IMG/VR virus record: IMGVR_UViG_3300020020_000176
Span: 1-20,850 of that record
Origin: a virus
Strand: one strand, 5' to 3'
DNA length: 20,850 nucleotides
The position numbers were made by a program, and so were the translations under genes. Below, piece after piece: positions 7,314 through 15,055 of this stretch. The notes beneath the pieces were generated by a model, which saw only the letters and a program-made list of their open reading frames with translations, had not been told where the DNA came from and did not search any database. How positions within the stretch are numbered: the first letter of the stretch is position 1; each line of letters begins with the position of its first letter.

Positions 7314-7582
7314 TGAATTTGAATGAAATTCCTTTGATTGGGCAGACTCATGCGGTTCATGCAGGGGATTGTTCGGCTGTAGTGACTTGTTTATGTAAGC
7401 CGGGGAATAGCCCCTTTTTGATCCCCTCTACTCAGGTTCAGGTGATGTGTAATGCGTGTAAGGGTATTTATCGGCTTATGGGAGCGATGTTTGATGCTCA
7501 GAAGTCGTCAACCCCTATTGTGGCAGTGGCACAGGTGGGAAGATTGGTCGTTGAAGACGAGCCTCAACCTACTGTAAACTAA
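7313..7582 (+). CDS. Small CxC/CxxC protein, 89 aa
   Basis: The start ATG overlaps the previous TAA as TAATG (7311-7315), so translation is coupled to the scaffold. Cysteines are at 20, 26 and 28 (CLC) and at 46 and 49 (CNAC), which would make a zinc-ribbon-like site with strands on either side (QVQVMCNACKGIYRLMG). The C-terminus is a hydrophobic strand region and a short acidic tail. No family recognised. Phages often carry such small metal-binding proteins in the head gene block; the role is unknown. Confidence 0.75.
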   Translation: MNLNEIPLIGQTHAVHAGDCSAVVTCLCKPGNSPFLIPSTQVQVMCNACKGIYRLMGAMFDAQKSSTPIVAVAQVGRLVVEDEPQPTVN

Positions 7583-7594
7583 TTTTCAAGGTTC

Positions 7595-9670
7595 ATGATG
7601 CACAGACTCAAAACAATTCTCTCTCTCGCCCTTTTCATGCTGATCCCGACTACGGTCTGGGCTCAGTTCCCATTACAGACAATTGGATCGATTCTGCCAA
7701 GGTCAGCAGCCGATACTCTGACGAGTCAGGGGGATTGTTCTGTTCCTGTAACGACATTTGGTTTTCCTGGGTTTGGCTTTCAGATCACAGGATCATTCGA
7801 TGCGACGGTGCAGTTTGAGGTTAGCTCTGATGGGTCAAACTACCGGCCCCTCAATGTCGTAGCTTCAAACAGCAGCACTCCCTCGACAACGACCACTGTG
7901 GTTGGGATGTATACAGGATCGTTTACAGGTGCAAGCCATATCCGGGCATGTGCGACTGTCTATGCATCAGGAACAGTGACAGTGGTTGCTTCTGCCACGC
8001 TGGGAGGAGGATCTGGAGGAGCTGGCGGGGGAGGGGGTTCGGTGACTCAGTTTCCCGAAGACGGCGGGCACACGACAGGGGATAGTGGTGTGCAGTTTTT
8101 GGCGGTCAGGAATGACGCAGGGACAGTGCTGGCGGGGACGACACTTGACTACATTCCACTCACCACTGATGCCACTGGAGCGTTGAGGGTTGCGGTTACT
8201 GCGGCTGCGGGAGGAACGAGTTCGACGTTTGGAGCTGCGGTTCCTTCTCAGGGCACAGCGGTTGGGTTCAGTGACGGCACCAACATGGTTTCTGCAAGGG
8301 CCTTTGATACAGATACTTCAGGCGGGGTGTTTACCACTCTGCTGACAAATCTGGTTTTCAGGACAGCGGGCACTCCTGTTGAGGCTGGTATAGCGGCTAA
8401 TCCTTTCAATGTCGTGTTTCCCAGTGCTCAGGCAGTTACTCAATCAGGAACTTGGAACGTCGGGACTTTGACGACGGTTACTAATCCGGTTGCGGTGACT
8501 CAAAGTGGCACATGGACGAATAACGTCGGCACCTTTCCTGACAATGAACCCTTCAATCTCGCACAGTGTGCGGGAGTTACGTGTCTAACTGGTAATGGAG
8601 CTTCTGGCACAGGGGCTTTGAGGGTCACAGTAGCCAATGATTCCACAGGAACAATCATCGCGTCACAGGCGACAGCAGCGAATTTGAATGCTCAGGTTGT
8701 TGGCACAGTGGCGGTAGATGGAGCAGTCAGCGGGAATCCGGTGCCGTCTAGTTATCGAGCCTCCACAGCGGTGCCGACGGCAGTCTCCGCAGATAACGAT
8801 GTGCAGCTTGGATGGGTGACGAGGATTGGGCTGTTCAATTCTGCGCTGAGGGATCTGGCCGGGGATAGTGCGATGGATGAAACCAACAATGCACTGAGAG
8901 TCAATGTGGTGACAGGAGCGGGAGGAGGAGCGAATATTGTTGACGATGCGCCCTTCACTGTCGCGGTAACTTCCTTGACTCCTGTTGGCGGCATATTCAG
9001 GACTGCACTAGACACAGTTGATGACAACGATTCAGGAGCGTTTGCCATGACTCAACGGAGAGCATTGCACATGAGCCTGAGGAGAGAAAGTGATGGGGCT
9101 GAGTGGGGAGTGGCGGCGACTGCTCCTGTAGCAGTGCGTTTCTCAGACGGATCAAGCTTCCTTAATCTTGCTAGCGATTGCACCCACGATTCTGCGGTCT
9201 GTGCGTCTGGCCCGGTAAAGATGTTGGAAGCGGTGAGTGATCTGAGTGCCAATACGCCTGTTGCTGATGGCGATGCGGTGAGAGCGGTTGGGGATTTGAA
9301 TGGAAGGGCAATTCAGATCATTGGGTGTGACAGGTCAGCAGCGGTTGGAGGGGTGACAACCATTACTGATGGATCGAGCACCGCAGCAACAGGCTTTGCG
9401 GCACAGGGAGCAAGCATTTTCAATGAAGTCAGAAATGTAACGATTGTAAATACATCAACGACTCCTGTGACAGTGGATATGAGAGATGGAACTGCGGGGT
9501 CGGTGCTTTATACCTTCCCGGTTCCTGCCTCCACAGATAACACGCATGGTGGTGTGACGATGAATTTCACAGTGCCTCGTTATGGAACTGCCAACACACC
9601 GATTGCCTTTGATCCCTCAGCAGCAGCTACAAGCATCATTATCTCGGCCACTGGATGCAAGGTGAAGTAA
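7595..9670 (+). CDS. Large beta-rich protein with secretion signal, 691 aa (putative surface or virion-fibre protein)
   Basis: ATG at 7595 (or 7598) with AAGG upstream. The N-terminus is a textbook Sec signal: MMHRLKTILSLALFMLIPTT then VWA/Q, with cleavage likely after Ala23. The mature protein is Ser/Thr/Gly/Ala-rich beta sequence. A Gly-rich linker near residue 140 is followed by strand repeats such as AVTQSGTW (two copies around residues 280-305) and FSDGTN / FSDGSS (near 225 and 515). The C-terminal 100 residues (VDMRDGTAGSVLYTFPVPAS and after) match a beta-sandwich seen in phage structural proteins. It starts a chain of three signal-bearing genes joined by TAATG overlaps. Virion proteins do not usually have signal peptides. 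Either it is exported from the host, or the hydrophobic end has another role. Confidence 0.8.
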   Translation: MMHRLKTILSLALFMLIPTTVWAQFPLQTIGSILPRSAADTLTSQGDCSVPVTTFGFPGFGFQITGSFDATVQFEVSSDGSNYRPLNVVASNSSTPSTTTTVVGMYTGSFTGASHIRACATVYASGTVTVVASATLGGGSGGAGGGGGSVTQFPEDGGHTTGDSGVQFLAVRNDAGTVLAGTTLDYIPLTTDATGALRVAVTAAAGGTSSTFGAAVPSQGTAVGFSDGTNMVSARAFDTDTSGGVFTTLLTNLVFRTAGTPVEAGIAANPFNVVFPSAQAVTQSGTWNVGTLTTVTNPVAVTQSGTWTNNVGTFPDNEPFNLAQCAGVTCLTGNGASGTGALRVTVANDSTGTIIASQATAANLNAQVVGTVAVDGAVSGNPVPSSYRASTAVPTAVSADNDVQLGWVTRIGLFNSALRDLAGDSAMDETNNALRVNVVTGAGGGANIVDDAPFTVAVTSLTPVGGIFRTALDTVDDNDSGAFAMTQRRALHMSLRRESDGAEWGVAATAPVAVRFSDGSSFLNLASDCTHDSAVCASGPVKMLEAVSDLSANTPVADGDAVRAVGDLNGRAIQIIGCDRSAAVGGVTTITDGSSTAATGFAAQGASIFNEVRNVTIVNTSTTPVTVDMRDGTAGSVLYTFPVPASTDNTHGGVTMNFTVPRYGTANTPIAFDPSAAATSIIISATGCKVK

Positions 9671-10377
9671 TGAACAGGCTCAGGAAACTTCTCCTCCCAC
9701 TGATCCTGATCAGTTGGGTAGGGGTGTTGTATGCAGCGGTGTTTGTGAATGACACTTTTACCGATGCAGATAATGTGAACATTGTGGATCACACGCCTGA
9801 CAGTGGTGGAGTGTGGACTAATGGCTCTGTTTGTTTCTCCCAATTGCCAGTAAGCGATCACGATGACATTTACCATCTCAGCGATCTGAACGGCTGCACG
9901 GTTTTCAATGATCAAGCTCCGAACAGTGCTGAGTATAACGTCCAGGTCGATCTCGTTTTCCATTCAGGGAGCGTTGCGGATTATTCTCTGGGAGTGTCTG
10001 GAAGAGCGGCTTCGGCAGCAGAGACTTACTATGCTTGTGCCTACAACGGATTTGAGAATGAATGGACCCTTTATAAAGCTGTGGCGGGGACCTTTACAGG
10101 GTTGGATGGAGAAGCGGCAAGTATCAGTTCAGGGAATACTTATACCATCAGGTTGGAGATAACTGATGCGCTCAAGACCTGTTTTGTGGACGAAGTTGAA
10201 GTAGCTTCTTCGGCGGATAATGCAATTACAGCAGCAGGGTTTGCAGGTTTGAACAGCTACCGAGAGACTAACATCGGCGGGATGCACTTCGATAACTTCT
10301 CAGCTTTCGATATTGAGGCTCCAGTTGGAGGCACAAAAGGTAAGAGGCTTCTGTTGCTAGGGGTAGGTGGAAAGTAA
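9670..10377 (+). CDS. Secreted LamG-like (concanavalin fold) protein, about 235 aa
   Basis: The frame is open from 9655, but ATG 9670 overlaps the previous TAA as TAATG and has AAGGTG upstream, so I take that start. A signal peptide is clear: MNRLRKLLLPLILISW then VGVLYA, cleavage likely after Ala22. The mature part (residues 24-220) looks like a LamG or concanavalin-like jelly roll: it begins with FVNDTFTDADN, includes the strand YTIRLEITDALKTCFVDEVEV, and ends HFDNFSAF. Such domains bind carbohydrate or act as beta-sandwich modules. The protein ends in a basic, glycine-rich tail (GGTKGKRLLLLGVGGK). The C-terminal domain of the next gene appears to be a distant relative. A receptor or sugar-binding function is inferred, not shown. 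Confidence 0.78.
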   Translation: MNRLRKLLLPLILISWVGVLYAAVFVNDTFTDADNVNIVDHTPDSGGVWTNGSVCFSQLPVSDHDDIYHLSDLNGCTVFNDQAPNSAEYNVQVDLVFHSGSVADYSLGVSGRAASAAETYYACAYNGFENEWTLYKAVAGTFTGLDGEAASISSGNTYTIRLEITDALKTCFVDEVEVASSADNAITAAGFAGLNSYRETNIGGMHFDNFSAFDIEAPVGGTKGKRLLLLGVGGK

Positions 10378-13040
10378 TGAGACGTTTCAGGGTTCTTTTA
10401 GTTCTCCTTGCTCTTGCAGTGATTGTTCCTACCAAGGTCAGCACGAGGCGCACGATCTTCAATCTTGCGAATTGTAATCAAAGCACCCTCGCCAGTGCTG
10501 TTTCATCGGCGGTTGACGGGGATACGATCAATCTCCCCACCTGCGCCGTGAATTGGTCCTCTGGCATCTTCGTTAACAAGTCGATCACGATCCAAGGCGC
10601 CGGAATGACCAGCACAGTCATCACCAGCACAGAGGTTCCAGTCGGGGGTGTCCTGCAACCGATGATCGATTGGAACACCAAGAGCACGGGAAATACTCCT
10701 GCCGGTTTTACCAAGCTAGCAAATCTGACTTTAAATGGAGGATCTGGGGGTGAGGGAGGCAACCAAGTCCCCATGCTGCGACTGAGCGGCAACAGCGGGC
10801 GCGTCGTCATCCTCGGCGTCCACATCGTCCAGACTCGCCAAGAAGGTTTCCGCGCTACCGGCTATGTGCGCGGGGTCTACGCTAACGGTGCCCTGACCCA
10901 CAACGGCTTTTTCGGCGTGTCCATGCGAGTTGAGCACGAGAATTGGGGGGATCACAGCGGTGTCGGTGGAACAGGATGTGGAGGGTGTGGTGACAAGTCG
11001 TGGTCAGAGCCCTCCTCGCTGGGCACCGATCAAGCTTTCGTCTTCGAGAACAACGTCTTCATCGACAACACCGGACTCGCGGGACTGGCCTTCCTCGGCG
11101 ATGGCTGGAGCGGCTTGCGCGTCGTGTGGCGGTTCAACGAGATCCGCAACACCCAGACCGGCAACCACGGCCTAGATTCCGGTGGGCGCTTCCGCAGCGC
11201 ACGCCAATGGGAGTATTACCGCAATACCATCATCAACGATGTCTTCGTAGATGGAGTGTTCGGCACTCGCGGCGGCACGGGGCTCGTGTTCGACAACACC
11301 GTGTCAGTCACGGGAGGAGGAGGCGCGAACAAAATCTTCAGCATGTCGAGCTACCGGAACAATCCAGCTCCGACAGGCGGGGTAAGGGCCTCTTATTGGC
11401 CTTGGAGTCGATGCAGCATTCTACCCGTCAGCTCTATTACCCGCTCTGGCACCACTGCGACCCTCACGACCGATGGTGGAGACGGCACTGGACATTGGAG
11501 ATGTGCGCGCTCGGGGCTCTCGTGCGATGGTGCCGTGTTCGCCCAGTCCAGCAGACCGTGGATCGAAGTGCGAGGCGCATCAGACTCTCTCTATAACGGG
11601 GTGTTTCAGGTTGACGATACGCCAACCAGCACTACCATCACTTACACGATGCCGGGAACTCCTGCTGCGAATGCATCAGGCACCTTGACACTACGCTCTC
11701 CCTTCGATCAGAACGCAGAAGCATCCGGCTACCGCTGCATGGATCAGGTAGGCTCCGGTCAGCAGAGCACCATGATCAGCGGCGTGAACCCAACCCCAGG
11801 CTCATTCACAGAAGCCCTTGAGCCGGTCTACATCTTCAACAATATCTATAATGGTTCCCTCCAGAGCGCATCCGTGGTTCATGGCTCGGGGGCGACGGTC
11901 GAGAACCGTGAATACTACAACCAAGCCACGTCGTTCAATGGCACGGTAGGAGTTGGTAGGGGAGTCATCGCCTCTCGCCCCGCAACCTGCACGACAGGGG
12001 TTTCGTATTGGGCGACTAATGAAGGCGAATGGGACTCGACCAACGGGGCAACCCCTGATGGAAGGCTTTACAAATGCACCGCGACGAACACTTGGACGCT
12101 GTTCTACACGCCTCTGGCCTATCCTCATCCTTTGCTGAGCGGTGCCGTGCCCGAGAGCCCAGTCGTCATCATCACGTCACCAACGAGCGGCGATCACTAC
12201 GACACACTCACGTCCTCGGTCACAATCACCGGCACGGCTACTGATGATGTGTCTGTTAACTCGGTCAGCTACTCCAGTGATCGTGGTCCGTCAGGCTCGT
12301 GCTCGTTTGCTTCGCCGCCTAACTTCTCATGCTCCAGCATTTCACTCTCATCTGGCGTGAATGTCATCACAGGCACGGCTACTGATGGCACGCTGCAAGG
12401 CACAGACATACTCAACGTCCTTTTCCTTGCGGCCAACATTGATGAGTCTGATAACTTCGACAGGGCTAATTGGCCAACCTTAGGCCCGTGGTGGACACAG
12501 CTTGGCACTTCCAGCCCGTATGCGATTGCCAGTAACTTTGCGGTGGGAGTTGGGTCTAACTTCGACTGTGCGGCTTGGAACCAATTCAGCTTCAATGATG
12601 ATCAGTTCTCAGAAGCTACAATAGGATTTGTTGCTGATACCACTAATGCGGTCAGGGTTGCGGTTAGGATTAGCGGTTCAGGAGCATCGCATAACAGTTA
12701 CTTTTTGAGCACCGACGGTTTGAGTGGGAGTGGGCATACTTTTATTGGCAAGTTCATTGGTGGTTCGCTTGAAGTATTGCAGGACATTGCAACAACCTTC
12801 ACTGCGGGAGATGTCATGAGCTTGGAGGTTGCAGGATCAAACCTGAAGGCTTTCAAGAACGATGTGCAGATTGGAATTGATCAAGCAACAGGTGGTCAGT
12901 TGACTTCGGGCTCAGCGGGGCTATGCTTTTATGGAGCTGCTTCGTCACTCAACAATTGGAGTGGTGGTAATCTGGAGGAAGGTCCACCTGACCCCCCTCT
13001 AGGAACCGGGATAGTAAGATTCAGGCGTGGTGGAGGATAA
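10377..13040 (+). CDS. Secreted right-handed beta-helix / Ig-like / LamG-like mosaic protein, 887 aa
   Basis: ATG overlaps the previous TAA (TAATG). Signal-like N-terminus: MRRFRVLLVLLALAVIVP, but no clear cleavage site. Domains in order: a pectin-lyase-like right-handed beta-helix beginning TIFNLANCNQSTLASAVSSA with GDTINLP and ITIQGAG strands (about residues 27-370); a mixed region to about 600 with an aromatic cluster near 545-590; a bacterial Ig-like domain (PVVIITSPTSGDHY to ILNVLF, about 594-685); and a LamG-like domain (NFDRANWPTLG onward, about 690-870). It ends in a basic tail (TGIVRFRRGGG). Beta-helices often bear depolymerase activity in phage tailspikes, but no catalytic residues can be fixed here. 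Codons in 10440-12400 are GC-richer than those of the neighbours, a sign of acquisition from another source. Confidence 0.82.
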   Translation: MRRFRVLLVLLALAVIVPTKVSTRRTIFNLANCNQSTLASAVSSAVDGDTINLPTCAVNWSSGIFVNKSITIQGAGMTSTVITSTEVPVGGVLQPMIDWNTKSTGNTPAGFTKLANLTLNGGSGGEGGNQVPMLRLSGNSGRVVILGVHIVQTRQEGFRATGYVRGVYANGALTHNGFFGVSMRVEHENWGDHSGVGGTGCGGCGDKSWSEPSSLGTDQAFVFENNVFIDNTGLAGLAFLGDGWSGLRVVWRFNEIRNTQTGNHGLDSGGRFRSARQWEYYRNTIINDVFVDGVFGTRGGTGLVFDNTVSVTGGGGANKIFSMSSYRNNPAPTGGVRASYWPWSRCSILPVSSITRSGTTATLTTDGGDGTGHWRCARSGLSCDGAVFAQSSRPWIEVRGASDSLYNGVFQVDDTPTSTTITYTMPGTPAANASGTLTLRSPFDQNAEASGYRCMDQVGSGQQSTMISGVNPTPGSFTEALEPVYIFNNIYNGSLQSASVVHGSGATVENREYYNQATSFNGTVGVGRGVIASRPATCTTGVSYWATNEGEWDSTNGATPDGRLYKCTATNTWTLFYTPLAYPHPLLSGAVPESPVVIITSPTSGDHYDTLTSSVTITGTATDDVSVNSVSYSSDRGPSGSCSFASPPNFSCSSISLSSGVNVITGTATDGTLQGTDILNVLFLAANIDESDNFDRANWPTLGPWWTQLGTSSPYAIASNFAVGVGSNFDCAAWNQFSFNDDQFSEATIGFVADTTNAVRVAVRISGSGASHNSYFLSTDGLSGSGHTFIGKFIGGSLEVLQDIATTFTAGDVMSLEVAGSNLKAFKNDVQIGIDQATGGQLTSGSAGLCFYGAASSLNNWSGGNLEEGPPDPPLGTGIVRFRRGGG

Positions 13041-13469
13041 ATGGCTGATATTGTTACCAACAAGTGTAAGTTTGAGTTGTTTACAGGGGATGCGAACCTT
13101 GATGCAGCAGATTTGAGGATTCTACTCCTGACCACGGCTGGATCGGTCACAGCAGATACGAATTTTGTCAGCGATATCGTGGCAAATGAACTATCGGTTG
13201 GAGGGTATGCGAGACATACTCTGGCTGGAGAGACGGTCACTGAGGACGATACCAATGACTTTGCCTATCTGGATGCGACTGATGCGTTGTTTGCAGCACT
13301 GGCAGCAGGGCAGACCATTGGATGGGGAGTGTTGTTCAGGCATACGGGAGCTGATGGCACGGCTCCGGTGTATGCGGGGTATGACATTACCGATACTCCG
13401 ACCAATGGTGGAGATGTGACATTACAGTGGGCAACACCGGCTAACGGTGGACTTTTGAAGGGTGCATAG
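13041..13469 (+). CDS. Small beta-rich virion-type protein, 142 aa
   Basis: ATG directly follows the previous TAA, with GGAGG just upstream. The sequence (KCKFELFTGDANLDAADLRILLLTT, then YARHTLAGETVTEDD and a C-terminal beta strand) resembles small phage structural proteins often annotated as hypothetical next to tail or fibre genes. There is no signal peptide and no cysteine pair (one Cys at 9). The pattern of alternating strands suggests a small beta barrel. The gene lies between the secreted trio and a series of short genes with tight spacing. A role as an attachment or collar protein is possible, but not shown. Confidence 0.7.
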   Translation: MADIVTNKCKFELFTGDANLDAADLRILLLTTAGSVTADTNFVSDIVANELSVGGYARHTLAGETVTEDDTNDFAYLDATDALFAALAAGQTIGWGVLFRHTGADGTAPVYAGYDITDTPTNGGDVTLQWATPANGGLLKGA

Positions 13470-13470
13470 A

Positions 13471-13857
13471 ATGATGGATTTTTTGAAGGGTTTCAAGAAA
13501 CAGGCCGCACATCCCGAAGAGCGGTATATGAGAAGGAGTTTTGCTCTTCCCAAGGAAGTAGTGGAAGGGATTTCAAAGCCCTTTCAGTATGTGAAGGTGT
13601 GGACTTGCAGGTGTGGGGCTGAGTTGAAGATCAGGGCACGAGAGGACAGGAGTAATGGGCCGAGTAATTTTGTGGCCTATGGGATCGAGTCGTTGAGGAA
13701 GGGACATTCTAAGATCAAGTCGAGTGATTTGACATGGGATGGACTGGCAGAGGAGAGAGGTTGGAAGACCCAGCCGGTGGAATGTCCAGCGTGTCAGCGA
13801 GGGCTGAGTGTGGAAGAGTATAAGCGGTTGAAGAGGGAAGGTCTGTTGGAGGAGTAG
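13471..13857 (+). CDS. CxC/CxxC zinc-type protein, 128 aa
   Basis: A GTG at 13462 gives three more residues, but ATG 13471 (or 13474), 1 nt after the previous stop and with AAGGG upstream, is the natural start. Cysteines 46/48 (WTCRCG) and 105/108 (ECPACQ) form a split zinc-ribbon-type site, with a basic insertion between them. The N-terminus is basic (MMDFLKGFKKQAAHPEERYMRR) and the C-terminus is a charged helix (LSVEEYKRLKREGLLEE). No family recognised. It is one of four small cysteine-pair proteins in this window. Confidence 0.72.
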   Translation: MMDFLKGFKKQAAHPEERYMRRSFALPKEVVEGISKPFQYVKVWTCRCGAELKIRAREDRSNGPSNFVAYGIESLRKGHSKIKSSDLTWDGLAEERGWKTQPVECPACQRGLSVEEYKRLKREGLLEE

Positions 13858-13860
13858 GAG

Positions 13861-14583
13861 ATGGCGTTCCCGACTGTAGTTACTACAGCAATTACTGATG
13901 GCACCACTGCAACTGCCACTCCAGCGATCAATTTACCCGGATCTCTTGTATCAGGTAATTTAATCTTCGCGGTGATCAGAACTGAAGTTGCGGGGACGAT
14001 TACGTGGCCAGTAGGCTGGACTCCACCACTGTTTGAGGGGAGTCCTGACGCGGATTCGGGTCATTCCAGTTTCGCGTGCAAGCTGTCAAACGGGGGCGAG
14101 GGAGGGACTGTTGTTCTGGGGAGCGGGAATGGTAAGTTTGCAGGATCGGCTTATCAAATCAACGGAGCTGAAGTCCCTGCGATTCAGTTGCCTGAACTTT
14201 CAACCGTGGCGATTGGCACAGATGCACTCCCTAATCCAACTACCTGCACACCAACAGGCGGGGCGAAGGATTACCTGTGGATTTTCGTCAATACTCATGA
14301 GGGTGAACAGGTCAGTCCACCGGCAGCGAACCCGACCAACTACTCCTCGAATAAGATTGGCGGGGACAGTGGCACGGCTGGAGCAGTCACAACCAACTGT
14401 CGAGTAGCATTGATTACTCGCACTAATAATGCGGCAAGTGAAGATGCGGGTTCGTGGACTATCAGTGCTTCTGGCAATTGGTCAGCATGGGTAGTTGCAG
14501 TTCACCCAGCAGCTCCAGTAGTAGCGGCTGCTTGGCTACCGGGAAGAGCGTCACAAGGGCAGTTTGCGAGATTGAGGAGATAA
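13861..14583 (+). CDS. Beta-sandwich virion or fibre-type protein, 240 aa
   Basis: ATG at 13861 with GGAGGAGTAGGAG immediately upstream. The sequence is almost entirely beta strand: INLPGSLVSGNLIFAVIRTE, TITWPVGWTPP, then KFAGSAYQINGAEVP and a later SWTISASGNWSAWVVAVHP strand. This arrangement, with a GNLIF strand and a WPxGWT motif, recurs in phage fibre-associated and bacterial surface proteins of unknown function. There is no signal peptide. The protein ends in a basic tail (LPGRASQGQFARLRR). Likely part of the particle surface, by context only. Confidence 0.7.
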   Translation: MAFPTVVTTAITDGTTATATPAINLPGSLVSGNLIFAVIRTEVAGTITWPVGWTPPLFEGSPDADSGHSSFACKLSNGGEGGTVVLGSGNGKFAGSAYQINGAEVPAIQLPELSTVAIGTDALPNPTTCTPTGGAKDYLWIFVNTHEGEQVSPPAANPTNYSSNKIGGDSGTAGAVTTNCRVALITRTNNAASEDAGSWTISASGNWSAWVVAVHPAAPVVAAAWLPGRASQGQFARLRR

Positions 14584-14584
14584 G

Positions 14585-15055
14585 ATGCAAGGACGAATGT
14601 ATACGGTGACGATTTCTGGAGTGGCCAGTCCTGCGACGGCTTTTGACTTTCTGGAGATCGTTCCTGCGACTGCCAAGCCGATCAGACTGCGAAGGATTGT
14701 GATTGCTCAAACAACTGAGCCAACGACTGAAGAAGAGCAGTTGGCAATGACGGTTGTGAGGGGTCATGCTACGAGTGGTTCAGGTGGAGATACGACTCCC
14801 GATGGGGGGCCTCTGAATTCAGTGACTCCAGCAGCGGGTTATACGGCAGAGACAATGAACACAACCATTGCCTCCACCGGCACTCCGATCAATCTGGTTG
14901 AGGATGCATGGAACACACGAGCTGGGAGAGATTTGGCGTTTGCTCCCGAAGAGGCTCCAGAAGCGGTCAATGGTGAGAGGTTGGTAGTGAGATCGAGTGC
15001 TCCTGCTGATGCTGTGACCATTCGAGCGACTTTCTGGATCGAGGAACTTGGCTAA
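14585..15055 (+). CDS. Phage structural-type protein, 156 aa
   Basis: ATG at 14585 has GAGGAG upstream; an internal ATG four codons on (MYTVTISG) is possible. The sequence follows a pattern I recall from small phage virion proteins: MYTVTISGVAS, then DFLEIVPATAKPIRLRRIVIAQ, then VVRGHATSGSGG, TTIASTGTPI and ERLVVRSSAPADAVTIRATFWIEE. These features suggest a beta-sandwich with a conserved RGH and TTIAS. The last 8 nt overlap the next start. Exact role in the particle is not known. Confidence 0.78.
   Translation: MQGRMYTVTISGVASPATAFDFLEIVPATAKPIRLRRIVIAQTTEPTTEEEQLAMTVVRGHATSGSGGDTTPDGGPLNSVTPAAGYTAETMNTTIASTGTPINLVEDAWNTRAGRDLAFAPEEAPEAVNGERLVVRSSAPADAVTIRATFWIEELG

Noticed and set aside
11000-11596. 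198-codon frame inside the 887-residue gene, same strand
   Set aside because: Arg- and His-rich product caused by high GC in the real frame; no start signal. It does support the composition shift noted in the findings.
7595-13040. CRISPR-associated, toxin or restriction module among the secreted genes
   Set aside because: No repeat-spacer array, nuclease or methylase motif is present; the proteins are beta-rich surface types.
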